Assembly (NCBI GenBank): GCA_029287395.1
Contig: JARFRF010000029.1
Coordinates: 1 to 46,825, forward strand
Reading direction: 5' to 3'
From: Methyloceanibacter sp.
GTDB lineage: Bacteria; Pseudomonadota; Alphaproteobacteria; Rhizobiales; Methyloligellaceae
DNA length: 46,825 bases
Shown: piece after piece, positions 38,846 through 46,825 of the stretch
How positions within the stretch are numbered: the stretch's first letter is position 1
How the letters are laid out: every line of letters begins with the position of its first letter
Notes under the pieces: model-generated
Told to the model about the DNA's origin: nothing
The model's input: only the letters and a program-made list of their open reading frames with translations
Databases searched by the model: none
Translations under genes and position numbers: made by a program

Positions 38846-40417
38846 CTACCGAAGCAGATCGATGCCCGCATAGATCAGCGCTGAGATAACCGCCACACAT
38901 GGAACTGTGATCGCCCAAGTTCCCACGATCCCGATAACATGCGATCTCCGCACGAGCTTTCGCCGCCGCACTTCGTCGCGCGTTGCAGGGAAGAACCGAG
39001 CCGAGTTGCGAGCTTTCTTTGCGAGGATGTAGTAGCGGCGTCGACGGCTGTAGCGTGCTGCATATTCGCGAAAGAACCCGACACCAAAAACTGCGCCAAC
39101 GACAGTCTGCGTCGTCGATACGGGCATCCCGAGCTCGGAGGCCACGAGGACCGTAAAGGCTGCGGCGAGTGCGACGCAGAAGGCCCGCATCGGGTTCATT
39201 CTGGTGATCTGCGCCCCGACTACGCGAACGATCCTCGGCCCGAATAGGAAGAGGCCAAGACTGATCCCAACAGCACCAATCAGCATGACCCAGAATGGAA
39301 CCCCTGCGGGACGCATGAACTCGGGCTGGCCAGCGTTCTCTAAGACAGCCGCCAATGGCGCTACTGCATTGGCTACGTCGTTGGACCCATGGGCGAAGGA
39401 CAGAAGGCACGCAGCAAAAATGAGCGGTGGCCGAAACATCTGCCTGACGTTCTGATTACGATTCTCCATTCCTTCGGACTGCGCATGTACCCACGGTCCT
39501 GCCAAAAGGTAGACGATCCCAAAAACCGGAAGGCTGGTGAGGACGACAATATGCGCGCTGAGATCCCAACCGTCGCCGAACACATTAAGCGCGATGAAGG
39601 CGAAGAAGACGGCAGCCATGAGGGCGATAAGCACGGGGACCCATCGGCGGACGGCTGCGATCTTGTTGGACTGATAGATCATGCTCGTCTCGATAAAGGC
39701 AACGAGGCATGCTGCAACGAAGGCGCCGATAACGGGAGACAACAGCCATGCCGCGAAAACCTCGGCGACAACGCCCCAGTCAATCGCGGAAGATCCGAGC
39801 CCCAATAGGCCAGCTCCGAGAACGCCTCCTACTATCGAATGTGTCGTCGAAATGGGTGCACCTATATACGTCGCCAGGTGAACCCATAGCGCGGCCGCCA
39901 GCATGGCCGACATCATGACCCAGACGAAGATGTCGGTGCCCGGCAGCAACGCGGGATCGATCAAACCTTCGGATATCGTCTCGACCACATCGTTGCCGGC
40001 GATCAGCGCCCCCGCGCACTCAAAAAAAGCCGCGAGCCCAAGGGCGCCTGTCATCGTGAGGGCGCGCGCGCCGACCGCAGGACCCATGTTGTTGGCCACG
40101 TCATTGGCGCCGATCGTAAGCGCGAGGTATCCGCCGATGACTGCGGCGAATACCAACAGCAGATCGCTTTGACCTCTCACGGCATGGCTCTCTGCGAAAA
40201 GGGCTGCCGACAACAGGAAGACAAAAGTCGCCCCAAGAGCCAGATAATTGCGCGAGGCAGCGCGCGTGGCTTCCTCAAGTCGCTCGATTTTGCGGAGGTC
40301 TTTGTCGAGCGGTGCGCCAGGCTCTACCGAACGTCGGCGGAACGGCGCGGCGCCGACTCGAGACCGGATAACCCGGTCTTTGCGTTTGCGCTTTGCGCCC
40401 TCTCCCCGATGCGCCAT
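38846..40417 (-). CDS. PiT-family inorganic phosphate transporter
   Basis: GANDVANNMGPAVGARALT, SHGSNDVANAVAPLAA, PVSTTQTVVGAVFGVG; two-fold repeat. ATG 40417 or 40468. Confidence 0.93.
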   Translation of the reverse strand: MAHRGEGAKRKRKDRVIRSRVGAAPFRRRSVEPGAPLDKDLRKIERLEEATRAASRNYLALGATFVFLLSAALFAESHAVRGQSDLLLVFAAVIGGYLALTIGANDVANNMGPAVGARALTMTGALGLAAFFECAGALIAGNDVVETISEGLIDPALLPGTDIFVWVMMSAMLAAALWVHLATYIGAPISTTHSIVGGVLGAGLLGLGSSAIDWGVVAEVFAAWLLSPVIGAFVAACLVAFIETSMIYQSNKIAAVRRWVPVLIALMAAVFFAFIALNVFGDGWDLSAHIVVLTSLPVFGIVYLLAGPWVHAQSEGMENRNQNVRQMFRPPLIFAACLLSFAHGSNDVANAVAPLAAVLENAGQPEFMRPAGVPFWVMLIGAVGISLGLFLFGPRIVRVVGAQITRMNPMRAFCVALAAAFTVLVASELGMPVSTTQTVVGAVFGVGFFREYAARYSRRRRYYILAKKARNSARFFPATRDEVRRRKLVRRSHVIGIVGTWAITVPCVAVISALIYAGIDLLR

Positions 40418-40525
40418 GCGTGCCAACTCCCCCACCTGGCTAATACACTGACCTGGGAACACGCGCACGCGGACTCAATGGCCTCCTCGGCGCGCTCTGA
40501 CCCGAAGAGGTTCCGGCTCAGCCGC

Positions 40526-40948
40526 CTATGCGGCTTCGAGATGAAATACGTTGCGCAAAAGCGATGCGAGCTCAGAGTCGGAAACTAGTTTGGCTGCTTC
40601 CTCAGGTGACGCCCAACGCGCCCGCCGGGCACTCTTCTCTTGCCAGTCCAGTTTGTGCGTTTTAACGCGGAGCAAGAATACGTCCACAACGCATTGGGCC
40701 CAGGAATAAAAATGCAGGCGTTTCGTGTAGGCGAAAGATCCAACAGGTGATTTTCCGATCTTGCCAGTAACCCCAGCCTCTTCGGCAGCTTCTTTCGCCG
40801 CCATAGCACGGTCGGACGTTCCGTTCTTGGGCCAGCCTTTCGGAATGGTCCAGCGCCCACGTCCGCGCGTCGTGATTAGGAGAACCATGGGGCCCTCCTC
40901 GGTCTCGACGACGGGCAACGCCGCAACCTGCTTCAATGGTTCGCTCAT
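40526..40948 (-). CDS. NUDIX hydrolase
   Basis: PKGWPKNGTSDRAMAAKEAAEEAGVTG. Confidence 0.9.
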   Translation of the reverse strand: MSEPLKQVAALPVVETEEGPMVLLITTRGRGRWTIPKGWPKNGTSDRAMAAKEAAEEAGVTGKIGKSPVGSFAYTKRLHFYSWAQCVVDVFLLRVKTHKLDWQEKSARRARWASPEEAAKLVSDSELASLLRNVFHLEAA

Positions 40949-41619
40949 CCGTCCTCTTTTGTCTGGGACGCGGCCAACAGGGTTTCGACGTGAGGCAGTA
41001 TGTTATCGACTATAACGCCAACGCCCCCAGCGTTTGGGTGAATTCCATCCCTTTGCATCAATTCCGCGTTGAGTGCCGCCCCCTCCAAGAAAAAGGGGTA
41101 CAGCAACACATCATACTGGGCAGCGAGCGCCGGATAAATCGCCCCAAAAGCGGTTACATACTCTTTCCCCAGGTTGCGCGGGGCTTCCATCCCCGCCAGC
41201 AGCACCGGCAGATTCCGTTTCTGGAGCCTCTCAAGGATTTCGGCCAGCGCCGCTTTTGTCGATTCGGGCGGCAAGCCCTGAAGGGCGTCGTTTCCGCCCA
41301 ATTCAACGATCACGGCATCTGTGTCACCGTCCAGCGCCCAATCCAGCCGGCGCAGTGCAGCGCTGGCCGTATCCCCGGATACACCGGCATTGACGATCCG
41401 AACCTTGTGGCCACGCTCCTTCAAGGCGGTCTCAAGTTGCGATGGAAACGCCTTGTCGTTCGGCAAACCGAAACCCGACGTCAAACTATCTCCAAGAGCA
41501 ACGATGACGGTTTCGTCCTGATCCGCGCGCGCCTGGGCGGAGAAGCAATGGATTCCGATCCAAATCACCGCGGTCAGCGTAAGAAATAGGTGGCGTCCAA
41601 CATTAGCGCATTTCATCAT
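40945..41619 (-). CDS. tesA: TesA-like arylesterase/lysophospholipase (SGNH hydrolase)
   Basis: IVALGDSLTSGFGL, NAGVSGDTASA, VELGGNDALQG, DGIHPN; signal peptide. Confidence 0.93.
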   Translation of the reverse strand: MMKCANVGRHLFLTLTAVIWIGIHCFSAQARADQDETVIVALGDSLTSGFGLPNDKAFPSQLETALKERGHKVRIVNAGVSGDTASAALRRLDWALDGDTDAVIVELGGNDALQGLPPESTKAALAEILERLQKRNLPVLLAGMEAPRNLGKEYVTAFGAIYPALAAQYDVLLYPFFLEGAALNAELMQRDGIHPNAGGVGVIVDNILPHVETLLAASQTKEDG

Positions 41620-41721
41620 TTCGACCTGTTTGCCCTTACTTTATGTGGCTAACGTAGCGGAGCGCTCCAGCCCAACCGGGCCGTCGTCAAAGCAACCACA
41701 CCTCAAGGCCCAGACCCGACC

Positions 41722-42438
41722 ATGGATCAAACTGTAAGACCGACGCGCGCGATTGAGCTCGAAGACGTGCATGTCACACTGTCTTCACGCGCAGGCGCAG
41801 TGGCAATCTTGCGGGGCATCCATCTAGACGTCTCGTTGGGCGAGGCTGTGGCAGTTATTGGTCCGAGCGGCTCGGGAAAGTCCACGCTCTTGATGGTAAC
41901 AGCTGGCCTGGAACGCGCGACATCGGGCCGTGTCATCGTCGCTGGCACTGACTTGGGCGCGCTCGACGAAGATGGGCTTGCACGCCTTCGCGCCGAGAAA
42001 ATAGGGATCGTATTTCAGTCCTTCCATCTGGTTCCCACTATGACAGCGTTAGAGAATGTTGCACTCCCGATGGAGTTCCTTGGGCGCGAGAACCCGGTCG
42101 ACGTTGCGCGCGATGCGCTCGAAGAGGTCGGGCTGTCCCATCGCGTTTCACATTTTCCAGGGCAGCTGTCCGGCGGCGAGCAACAGCGCGTGGCGATCGC
42201 GCGCGCACTTTCCACGAGGCCATCACTGATTCTTGCCGACGAGCCCACCGGAAACTTGGACCTTGCAACAGGCGCCGCTGTTATGGACCTGCTGTTTGAA
42301 CTGAAGGAACGCACCGGCGCTACACTCCTTCTCATCACCCACGATCATGAACTCGCAACGCGCTGCGACCGGACCGTTAGCGTTGCCGACGGGCGCATTG
42401 TCGACGAAGGCGCTTCTGTGAGCGCAAACGCCACGTGA
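41722..42438 (+). CDS. ABC transporter ATP-binding protein (YbbA/LolD-like)
   Basis: IGPSGSGKSTLLMVTAGLERATSG, LSGGEQQRVAIARAL, LADEPTGNLD; divergent from tesA. Confidence 0.92.
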   Translation: MDQTVRPTRAIELEDVHVTLSSRAGAVAILRGIHLDVSLGEAVAVIGPSGSGKSTLLMVTAGLERATSGRVIVAGTDLGALDEDGLARLRAEKIGIVFQSFHLVPTMTALENVALPMEFLGRENPVDVARDALEEVGLSHRVSHFPGQLSGGEQQRVAIARALSTRPSLILADEPTGNLDLATGAAVMDLLFELKERTGATLLLITHDHELATRCDRTVSVADGRIVDEGASVSANAT

Positions 42439-45011
42439 CCGTCGAAACCGTCATTGAAAGCCCAACAGCTACCGCGGCGCCGCGATCGCTGGCCCTGACG
42501 ATTGCTTTGCGAGAGTTGCGCGCCGGCGCCGGAGGTTTGACGGTTTTTGTCCTTTGCATCGCTCTCGGCGTTGCCGCCGTTGCCGCGATCGGATCGCTGG
42601 CGGCTGCCTTTGACAAAGCGCTCGCCAATCAGGGGCGTCTCTTGATTGGCGGCGACCTGTCGTTCGAGGTCATACATCGGCAGGCGACAGACGAGGAATT
42701 TTCGGCGCTCCAAGAACTCGGACAGGTATCCCAATCTGCAAGTTTTCGCGCCATGGCCCGAGGCGGCGACGAGAAGAGTGCGCTCGTCGAGGTAAAGGCC
42801 GTCGACGACGCGTATCCTCTCTACGGTGAGGTGAACGTTCTCGAACCCAACGGTCTTGGCAGTGCCTGGCAAAAGCCCGGCACCGTACTCGTGGATCCCG
42901 CTCTGCTAGATCGGCTCAAGATCAAGACCGGCGACACGCTAAAAATCGGTGACGCGACAATGGTGATTGCTGGCACGCTCGGCCAGCAACCGGATCGGCT
43001 GGCGGACCGCCTATCCTACGGCCCCAAAATTCTCATGTCTCGCGACACGCTCGAGGCCACGGGACTTGTGCAGCCCGGAAGCCTCATCCGTTGGACCTAC
43101 CGCGTTAAATTGCCGAACGATGCCGGCACCGACCGTGGCATCCTCACTGAAACGCGGAAGGGCATGGAAGCCGCGTTTCCACAAAGCGGGTTCGCTATCC
43201 GCGACTGGACGGACCCAGCCCCGTCTCTTAGGCGCAATGCCCAACGCTTCACGCAATTCATCAACTTTGTTGGACTGACAGCTCTGTTACTCGGAGGCAT
43301 TGGCGTCGGCAATGCGATCCAGAGCTATATGGCGAAGAAGCGCGACGTGATTGCCACGTTCAAATGTCTTGGCGCGACTAGCGGTCTCGTTTTGAGGGTC
43401 TATCTCCTTCAAGCCGTCATGTTGGCAGGCCTTGGCATTCTTATCGGACTGGCGCTGGGGGCACTCGCGCCGTTGGCGATCGCAACGCTCTACGAGGATG
43501 CGTTGCCGCTGCCGCTTGCCGTAGAGCCACACCCGATCCCGTTGATGGTCGCTGCACTCGCCGGTCTTTTGACGATGGTTCTGTTTGTGCTGTGGCCCCT
43601 TGGCCAGGCCAGCCGTATCTCGCCCGCGCGACTGATGCGTGCTGGCCTTACCGACGAGCGGGCGCGCTCAGCGACACTCTTCGCGATTGGATCTGCCGCC
43701 GCGGGACTCGCGCTCTTCGTCCTCGCAATCGCTGCAAGCGAGGAACGGCTCGTCACGGCTGCGATTTCTCTTGGCATCCTCTTGGCATTCGGGCTGCTGC
43801 TCGGATTCGGAATCTTGGTGCAACGTTACGCTGCCAGGCATCGGCGCACGAAGCCCCCTGCTTTTGCGCTTGCGTGGGCAAGCGTCGGCGCACCGGGGTC
43901 GCTTGCCCGCGCTATATCCGTCTCCCTTGGCCTTGGCTTGGGTCTGCTGATTGCGGTCGGCTTGATTCACGGCTCATTGCTGGCCGAGATTGAGAGAAAT
44001 GTGGAGGTCGACGCGCCGGCCTACTACTTCCTCGACGTTGAACCCGAAGATCTTGTGGCGTTCAAGGAAACCGCAAAAGCGATCGCGCCCTCGGCAAAAA
44101 TGGAGAGTGCCCCCATGTTGCGTGGGCGCATTGTCGAACTCAAAGGCGTAACGGTCGACGAGGCCGACGTCTCGCCTGATGCGCGGTGGGTGGTTTCCGG
44201 AGATCGGGGCCTCACCTACACCAACAGCTTGCCTGGCGCATCCGAAATCGAAGCAGGCGAATGGTGGGCCAAGGACTATGACGGTCCGCCACTTGTTTCC
44301 TTTGATGGCGAACTCGCGCGCGGGCTGGGGCTAGAGGTCGGCGACATGGTCACTGTCAACATTCTTGGCCGCAATGTCGAAGCCCGGATCGCGTCGATGC
44401 GCAAAATCGACTGGGAATCGCTCGCCATCAACTTCGTGATGGTGTTCTCGCCCAACACACTGCAAGACGCGCCGCACCGGCTCGTGACCACACTCGAGTT
44501 CGCAAAGGGGACGGCGCCGGAGACGGAAGCGAAGATCATTCAAGGGCTCGCCGAACGCTTCCCGCTCGTGACGGCAATTAAGATCGGCGACATCGTCGAC
44601 GCTGCCAAATCGATGCTGGCCAAGCTGATGGCCGCGATCAGCGCAACGGCGGGCTTCACACTGCTAATTGGCGCCGCGGTGCTCGCGGGCGCGGTCTCTG
44701 CCGGTCAGCAACGCCGAACATATCTTGCTGTTCTCTACAAGACGCTCGGCGCGACGCGACGGCAAATCCTGAGCGCCGAACTCATCGAATTCGGACTGCT
44801 TGGCGTTGCCACCGCCCTTCTCGCAGTGGTCATTGCCACGGTGACCGCTTGGGCGCTGTGCACATTTGCCTTCGATATTACCTTCGTCTTCGATCTGTGG
44901 GCGGCCCTCGGAACAATTGGGCTGGCATTGGCCTTGGTTCTTTCAGTCGGAGCCGTTACAACTTGGCGCGTGCTCTCGGCCAAGGCGGCCCCTTACTTGA
45001 GGGCGGAGTAG
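42435..45011 (+). CDS. ABC transporter permease (YbbP/FtsX-like)
   Basis: 858 aa, two FtsX-type TM blocks, LRELRAGAGGLTVFVLCIALGVAAVAAIGSL; overlaps the ATPase by 4 nt. Confidence 0.92.
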   Translation: MTVETVIESPTATAAPRSLALTIALRELRAGAGGLTVFVLCIALGVAAVAAIGSLAAAFDKALANQGRLLIGGDLSFEVIHRQATDEEFSALQELGQVSQSASFRAMARGGDEKSALVEVKAVDDAYPLYGEVNVLEPNGLGSAWQKPGTVLVDPALLDRLKIKTGDTLKIGDATMVIAGTLGQQPDRLADRLSYGPKILMSRDTLEATGLVQPGSLIRWTYRVKLPNDAGTDRGILTETRKGMEAAFPQSGFAIRDWTDPAPSLRRNAQRFTQFINFVGLTALLLGGIGVGNAIQSYMAKKRDVIATFKCLGATSGLVLRVYLLQAVMLAGLGILIGLALGALAPLAIATLYEDALPLPLAVEPHPIPLMVAALAGLLTMVLFVLWPLGQASRISPARLMRAGLTDERARSATLFAIGSAAAGLALFVLAIAASEERLVTAAISLGILLAFGLLLGFGILVQRYAARHRRTKPPAFALAWASVGAPGSLARAISVSLGLGLGLLIAVGLIHGSLLAEIERNVEVDAPAYYFLDVEPEDLVAFKETAKAIAPSAKMESAPMLRGRIVELKGVTVDEADVSPDARWVVSGDRGLTYTNSLPGASEIEAGEWWAKDYDGPPLVSFDGELARGLGLEVGDMVTVNILGRNVEARIASMRKIDWESLAINFVMVFSPNTLQDAPHRLVTTLEFAKGTAPETEAKIIQGLAERFPLVTAIKIGDIVDAAKSMLAKLMAAISATAGFTLLIGAAVLAGAVSAGQQRRTYLAVLYKTLGATRRQILSAELIEFGLLGVATALLAVVIATVTAWALCTFAFDITFVFDLWAALGTIGLALALVLSVGAVTTWRVLSAKAAPYLRAE

Positions 45012-45128
45012 AGAGGCGAAATAATCGGGGAAACAGTCGATTTCGATAGGCGCTTTCTATTACAGGGACACGATGCCTTCATCTTGCGGAAATAGCCTGA
45101 TACCACCATATCTCGGGTAAATGCGGCG

Positions 45129-45142
45129 TTTGCCGCGGCAAA
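45129..45142. promoter_or_regulatory. 14-bp perfect palindrome TTTGCCGCGGCAAA upstream of the Bax-inhibitor-1 gene
   Basis: Exact inverted repeat ending 30 bp before the ATG at 45173. Confidence 0.5.
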
Positions 45143-45172
45143 TCTGACCAACGGAACAAAGGATTCAAATTA

Positions 45173-45931
45173 ATGGCGGAACTCGACAGACGTTATGAGC
45201 AGACCGTCGGACGCGCCGATGAGGCCGTCATCGACCAGGGGCTGCGCTCCTACATGCTCCGCGTCTACAACTACATGGCGTCCGGTGTGGCCATCACTGG
45301 CGTGGTGGCATATGCGGTTTACGCAATGTCGGTCGTTACGGGTGCGGACGGTTCCATCACGGGACTCACGGCCTTCGGCAACCTCATGTATGCCAGCGGC
45401 TTCAAGTGGATTGTAATCTTTGCACCCCTGGCGATGGTCTTCTTCCTGTCGTTCAAAATACAAAGTTTGAACGTCGGCACGGCGCAAGCTCTGTTTTGGT
45501 TGTTCTCGGCACTAATGGGTGCGTCGATTTCGTCGATATTCCTCGTCTATGCCGGTGAGAGCATCGCGCGCGTCTTCTTCATCACGGCGGCGGCCTTCGG
45601 TGCGTTGTCTCTGTGGGGCTACACCACGAAGAAAGATATTTCCGGATGGGGCTCGTTCCTCTTCATGGGACTTATCGGCATCATCCTCGCATCGATCGTT
45701 AACCTCTTCATCGGGTCAACGGCACTCCAGTTTGCCGTTTCGGTGATCGGCGTGCTCGTCTTCGCTGGCTTGACGGCATACGACACGCAACAGATCAAGG
45801 AGATGTACGACGTTCAGGATGACGGCACGGTCGCCGGTAAGAAGGCCGTGATGGGTGCCTTGCGGCTCTACCTCGACTTCATCAACCTGTTCCTGATGCT
45901 GTTGCAGCTTTTCGGCCAGAATCGCAGCTAG
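45173..45931 (+). CDS. Bax inhibitor-1/YccA family membrane protein
   Basis: LRSYMLRVYNYMASGVAITG, multiple TMs, FAGLTAYDTQQIKEMY, ALRLYLDFINLFLMLLQLFG. Confidence 0.95.
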   Translation: MAELDRRYEQTVGRADEAVIDQGLRSYMLRVYNYMASGVAITGVVAYAVYAMSVVTGADGSITGLTAFGNLMYASGFKWIVIFAPLAMVFFLSFKIQSLNVGTAQALFWLFSALMGASISSIFLVYAGESIARVFFITAAAFGALSLWGYTTKKDISGWGSFLFMGLIGIILASIVNLFIGSTALQFAVSVIGVLVFAGLTAYDTQQIKEMYDVQDDGTVAGKKAVMGALRLYLDFINLFLMLLQLFGQNRS

Positions 45932-45958
45932 CCAGAGAGCGAACAGAGTAACGATCAT

Positions 45959-45987
45959 AAGGCCTCGGCGACACGCCGGGGCCTTTC
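45959..45987 (+). terminator. Rho-independent terminator after the Bax-inhibitor-1 gene
   Basis: AAGGCCTCGGCG-ACA-CGCCGGGGCCTTTCT. Confidence 0.8.
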
Positions 45988-46024
45988 TCGTTGTACAAGA
46001 AGCCCTTGTCCGGCCCTGCGGCCA

Positions 46025-46160
46025 CCGCGTCATCGCGGGCTTGAAAAACCGCCAATCATCGCCAGATCCCCAACTCGCGTTGGGTTTCCCTCCCCGGCGC
46101 GAGGTTCCCCCCGTACGGAACCGGAGAAGCCCCGAGTCCCCCCGTCTCTGGGGCTTCTCT
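46025..46160 (+). ncRNA. Candidate structured RNA: series of hairpins with C-rich unpaired stretches
   Basis: CCGCG-tcat-CGCGG; CCCAAC-tcgc-GTTGGG; GGTTCC-ccccgtac-GGAACC; GAGAAGCCCC-n16-GGGGCTTCTC. Linkers TTTCCCTCCCC and CCCCCC. Confidence 0.4.
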
Positions 46161-46197
46161 ATTGTCTGCTAGCAGTTGATCCGGCGGGGACCTTCTC

Positions 46198-46584
46198 TCA
46201 GGCCTTTACAACACGCAAACCCTTGTCCAACGCCCGCAAAACGCGTTTCAGGTCATGTCCACGCTTGAGGATCAGCCCCGTGGCCGCCACAACGCTGTAG
46301 GCGCCCTGCCGCCGCGCCAGCTTCGGGGTCTTCTCAATGCGATAAAGGGGCATCTCCGATGAACGCCGGAAGATGGAAAAAACAGCCTTGTCCCTCAGCG
46401 CATCGATGGCGTAGTCGCGCCACTCACCGCTCGAGACCTTCCGTCCATAGACATTGAGAATTTGGCTGAGTTCCGCGCGATCGAAAGAAATACCCTCTCG
46501 CCGCGCCAATCCCTCTAGGCCATGTGAATCGCCGCCGGCCCCCCGTGCCAGCGGCAAAACTATCGGCTCCGTTTCGCTCAACAC
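46198..46584 (-). CDS. DUF2794-family protein
   Basis: FDRAELSQILNVYGRKVSSGEWRDYAIDALRDKAVFSIFRRSSEMPLYRIEKTPKLARRQGAYSVV. Confidence 0.85.
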   Translation of the reverse strand: MLSETEPIVLPLARGAGGDSHGLEGLARREGISFDRAELSQILNVYGRKVSSGEWRDYAIDALRDKAVFSIFRRSSEMPLYRIEKTPKLARRQGAYSVVAATGLILKRGHDLKRVLRALDKGLRVVKA

Positions 46585-46825
46585 GCGCCTCCTGTGACGG
46601 AAACGTCATGATGGCCGTGCAGCGATCGATTTTCAAGCAGCTCCATTATCGCGGTGGGGACAACGCAGATGTAACAAAATGTAATATTAATCACAGTTAC
46701 GCCCCGTTTCAGTCAACGGCACGCCCTACAAATCTTTAGTGTTTGGATGGTTGCCTTAAGGCCCGGCGCCCGTTGAGAGGCTTCGGATACTCAGCCCCCC
46801 AGCCCCCCGAGGTCTTTGGTGGGAG

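Noticed and set aside
46753-46808. GCCTTAAGGC palindrome and tandem AGCCCCCC repeat at the right edge
   Set aside because: Short and at the window edge; no flanking context to interpret.
1-46825. tRNA/rRNA genes, CRISPR arrays, IS elements, prophage or toxin-antitoxin/defence modules
   Set aside because: No cloverleaf-like GGTTCGA segments, regularly spaced repeats, transposase motifs or defence signatures seen by eye in intergenic regions; most intergenic gaps are short.

Overview
The window reads as ordinary core chromosome of a GC-rich alphaproteobacterium, probably Hyphomicrobiales (lineage inferred from gene content and neighbourhoods). I support about 48 protein-coding genes. They cover cell wall (D,D-carboxypeptidase, mtgA, GH3), amino acids (argH, lysA, metXW, hisC-tyrC), division (ftsEX), PHB metabolism (phaR/phaA/phaB), isoprenoids (ispA, ispG), a zinc regulon (zur, znuCBA, COG0523 GTPase), a macro-domain/photolyase pair, Pit, a tesA/ABC transporter cluster and a Bax-inhibitor-1 protein. 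I saw no tRNA, rRNA, CRISPR array, prophage, transposon or defence island. I found no convincing large undescribed system. The best second-look items are: (1) an unlisted 52-codon single-TM small ORF between zur and znuC; (2) Zur-box-like palindromes before zur and the COG0523 gene, the first shared with a divergent macro-domain/photolyase pair; (3) an EAL-domain gene cut by one in-frame amber codon, with the rest of the domain intact downstream and ending in a CTAG stop overlap with chaC; (4) a cluster of hairpins with C-rich loops after the Bax-inhibitor gene, a candidate sRNA; (5) perfect palindromes upstream of phaA and the Bax-inhibitor gene. All similarity calls come from reading motifs by eye; no database search was run.
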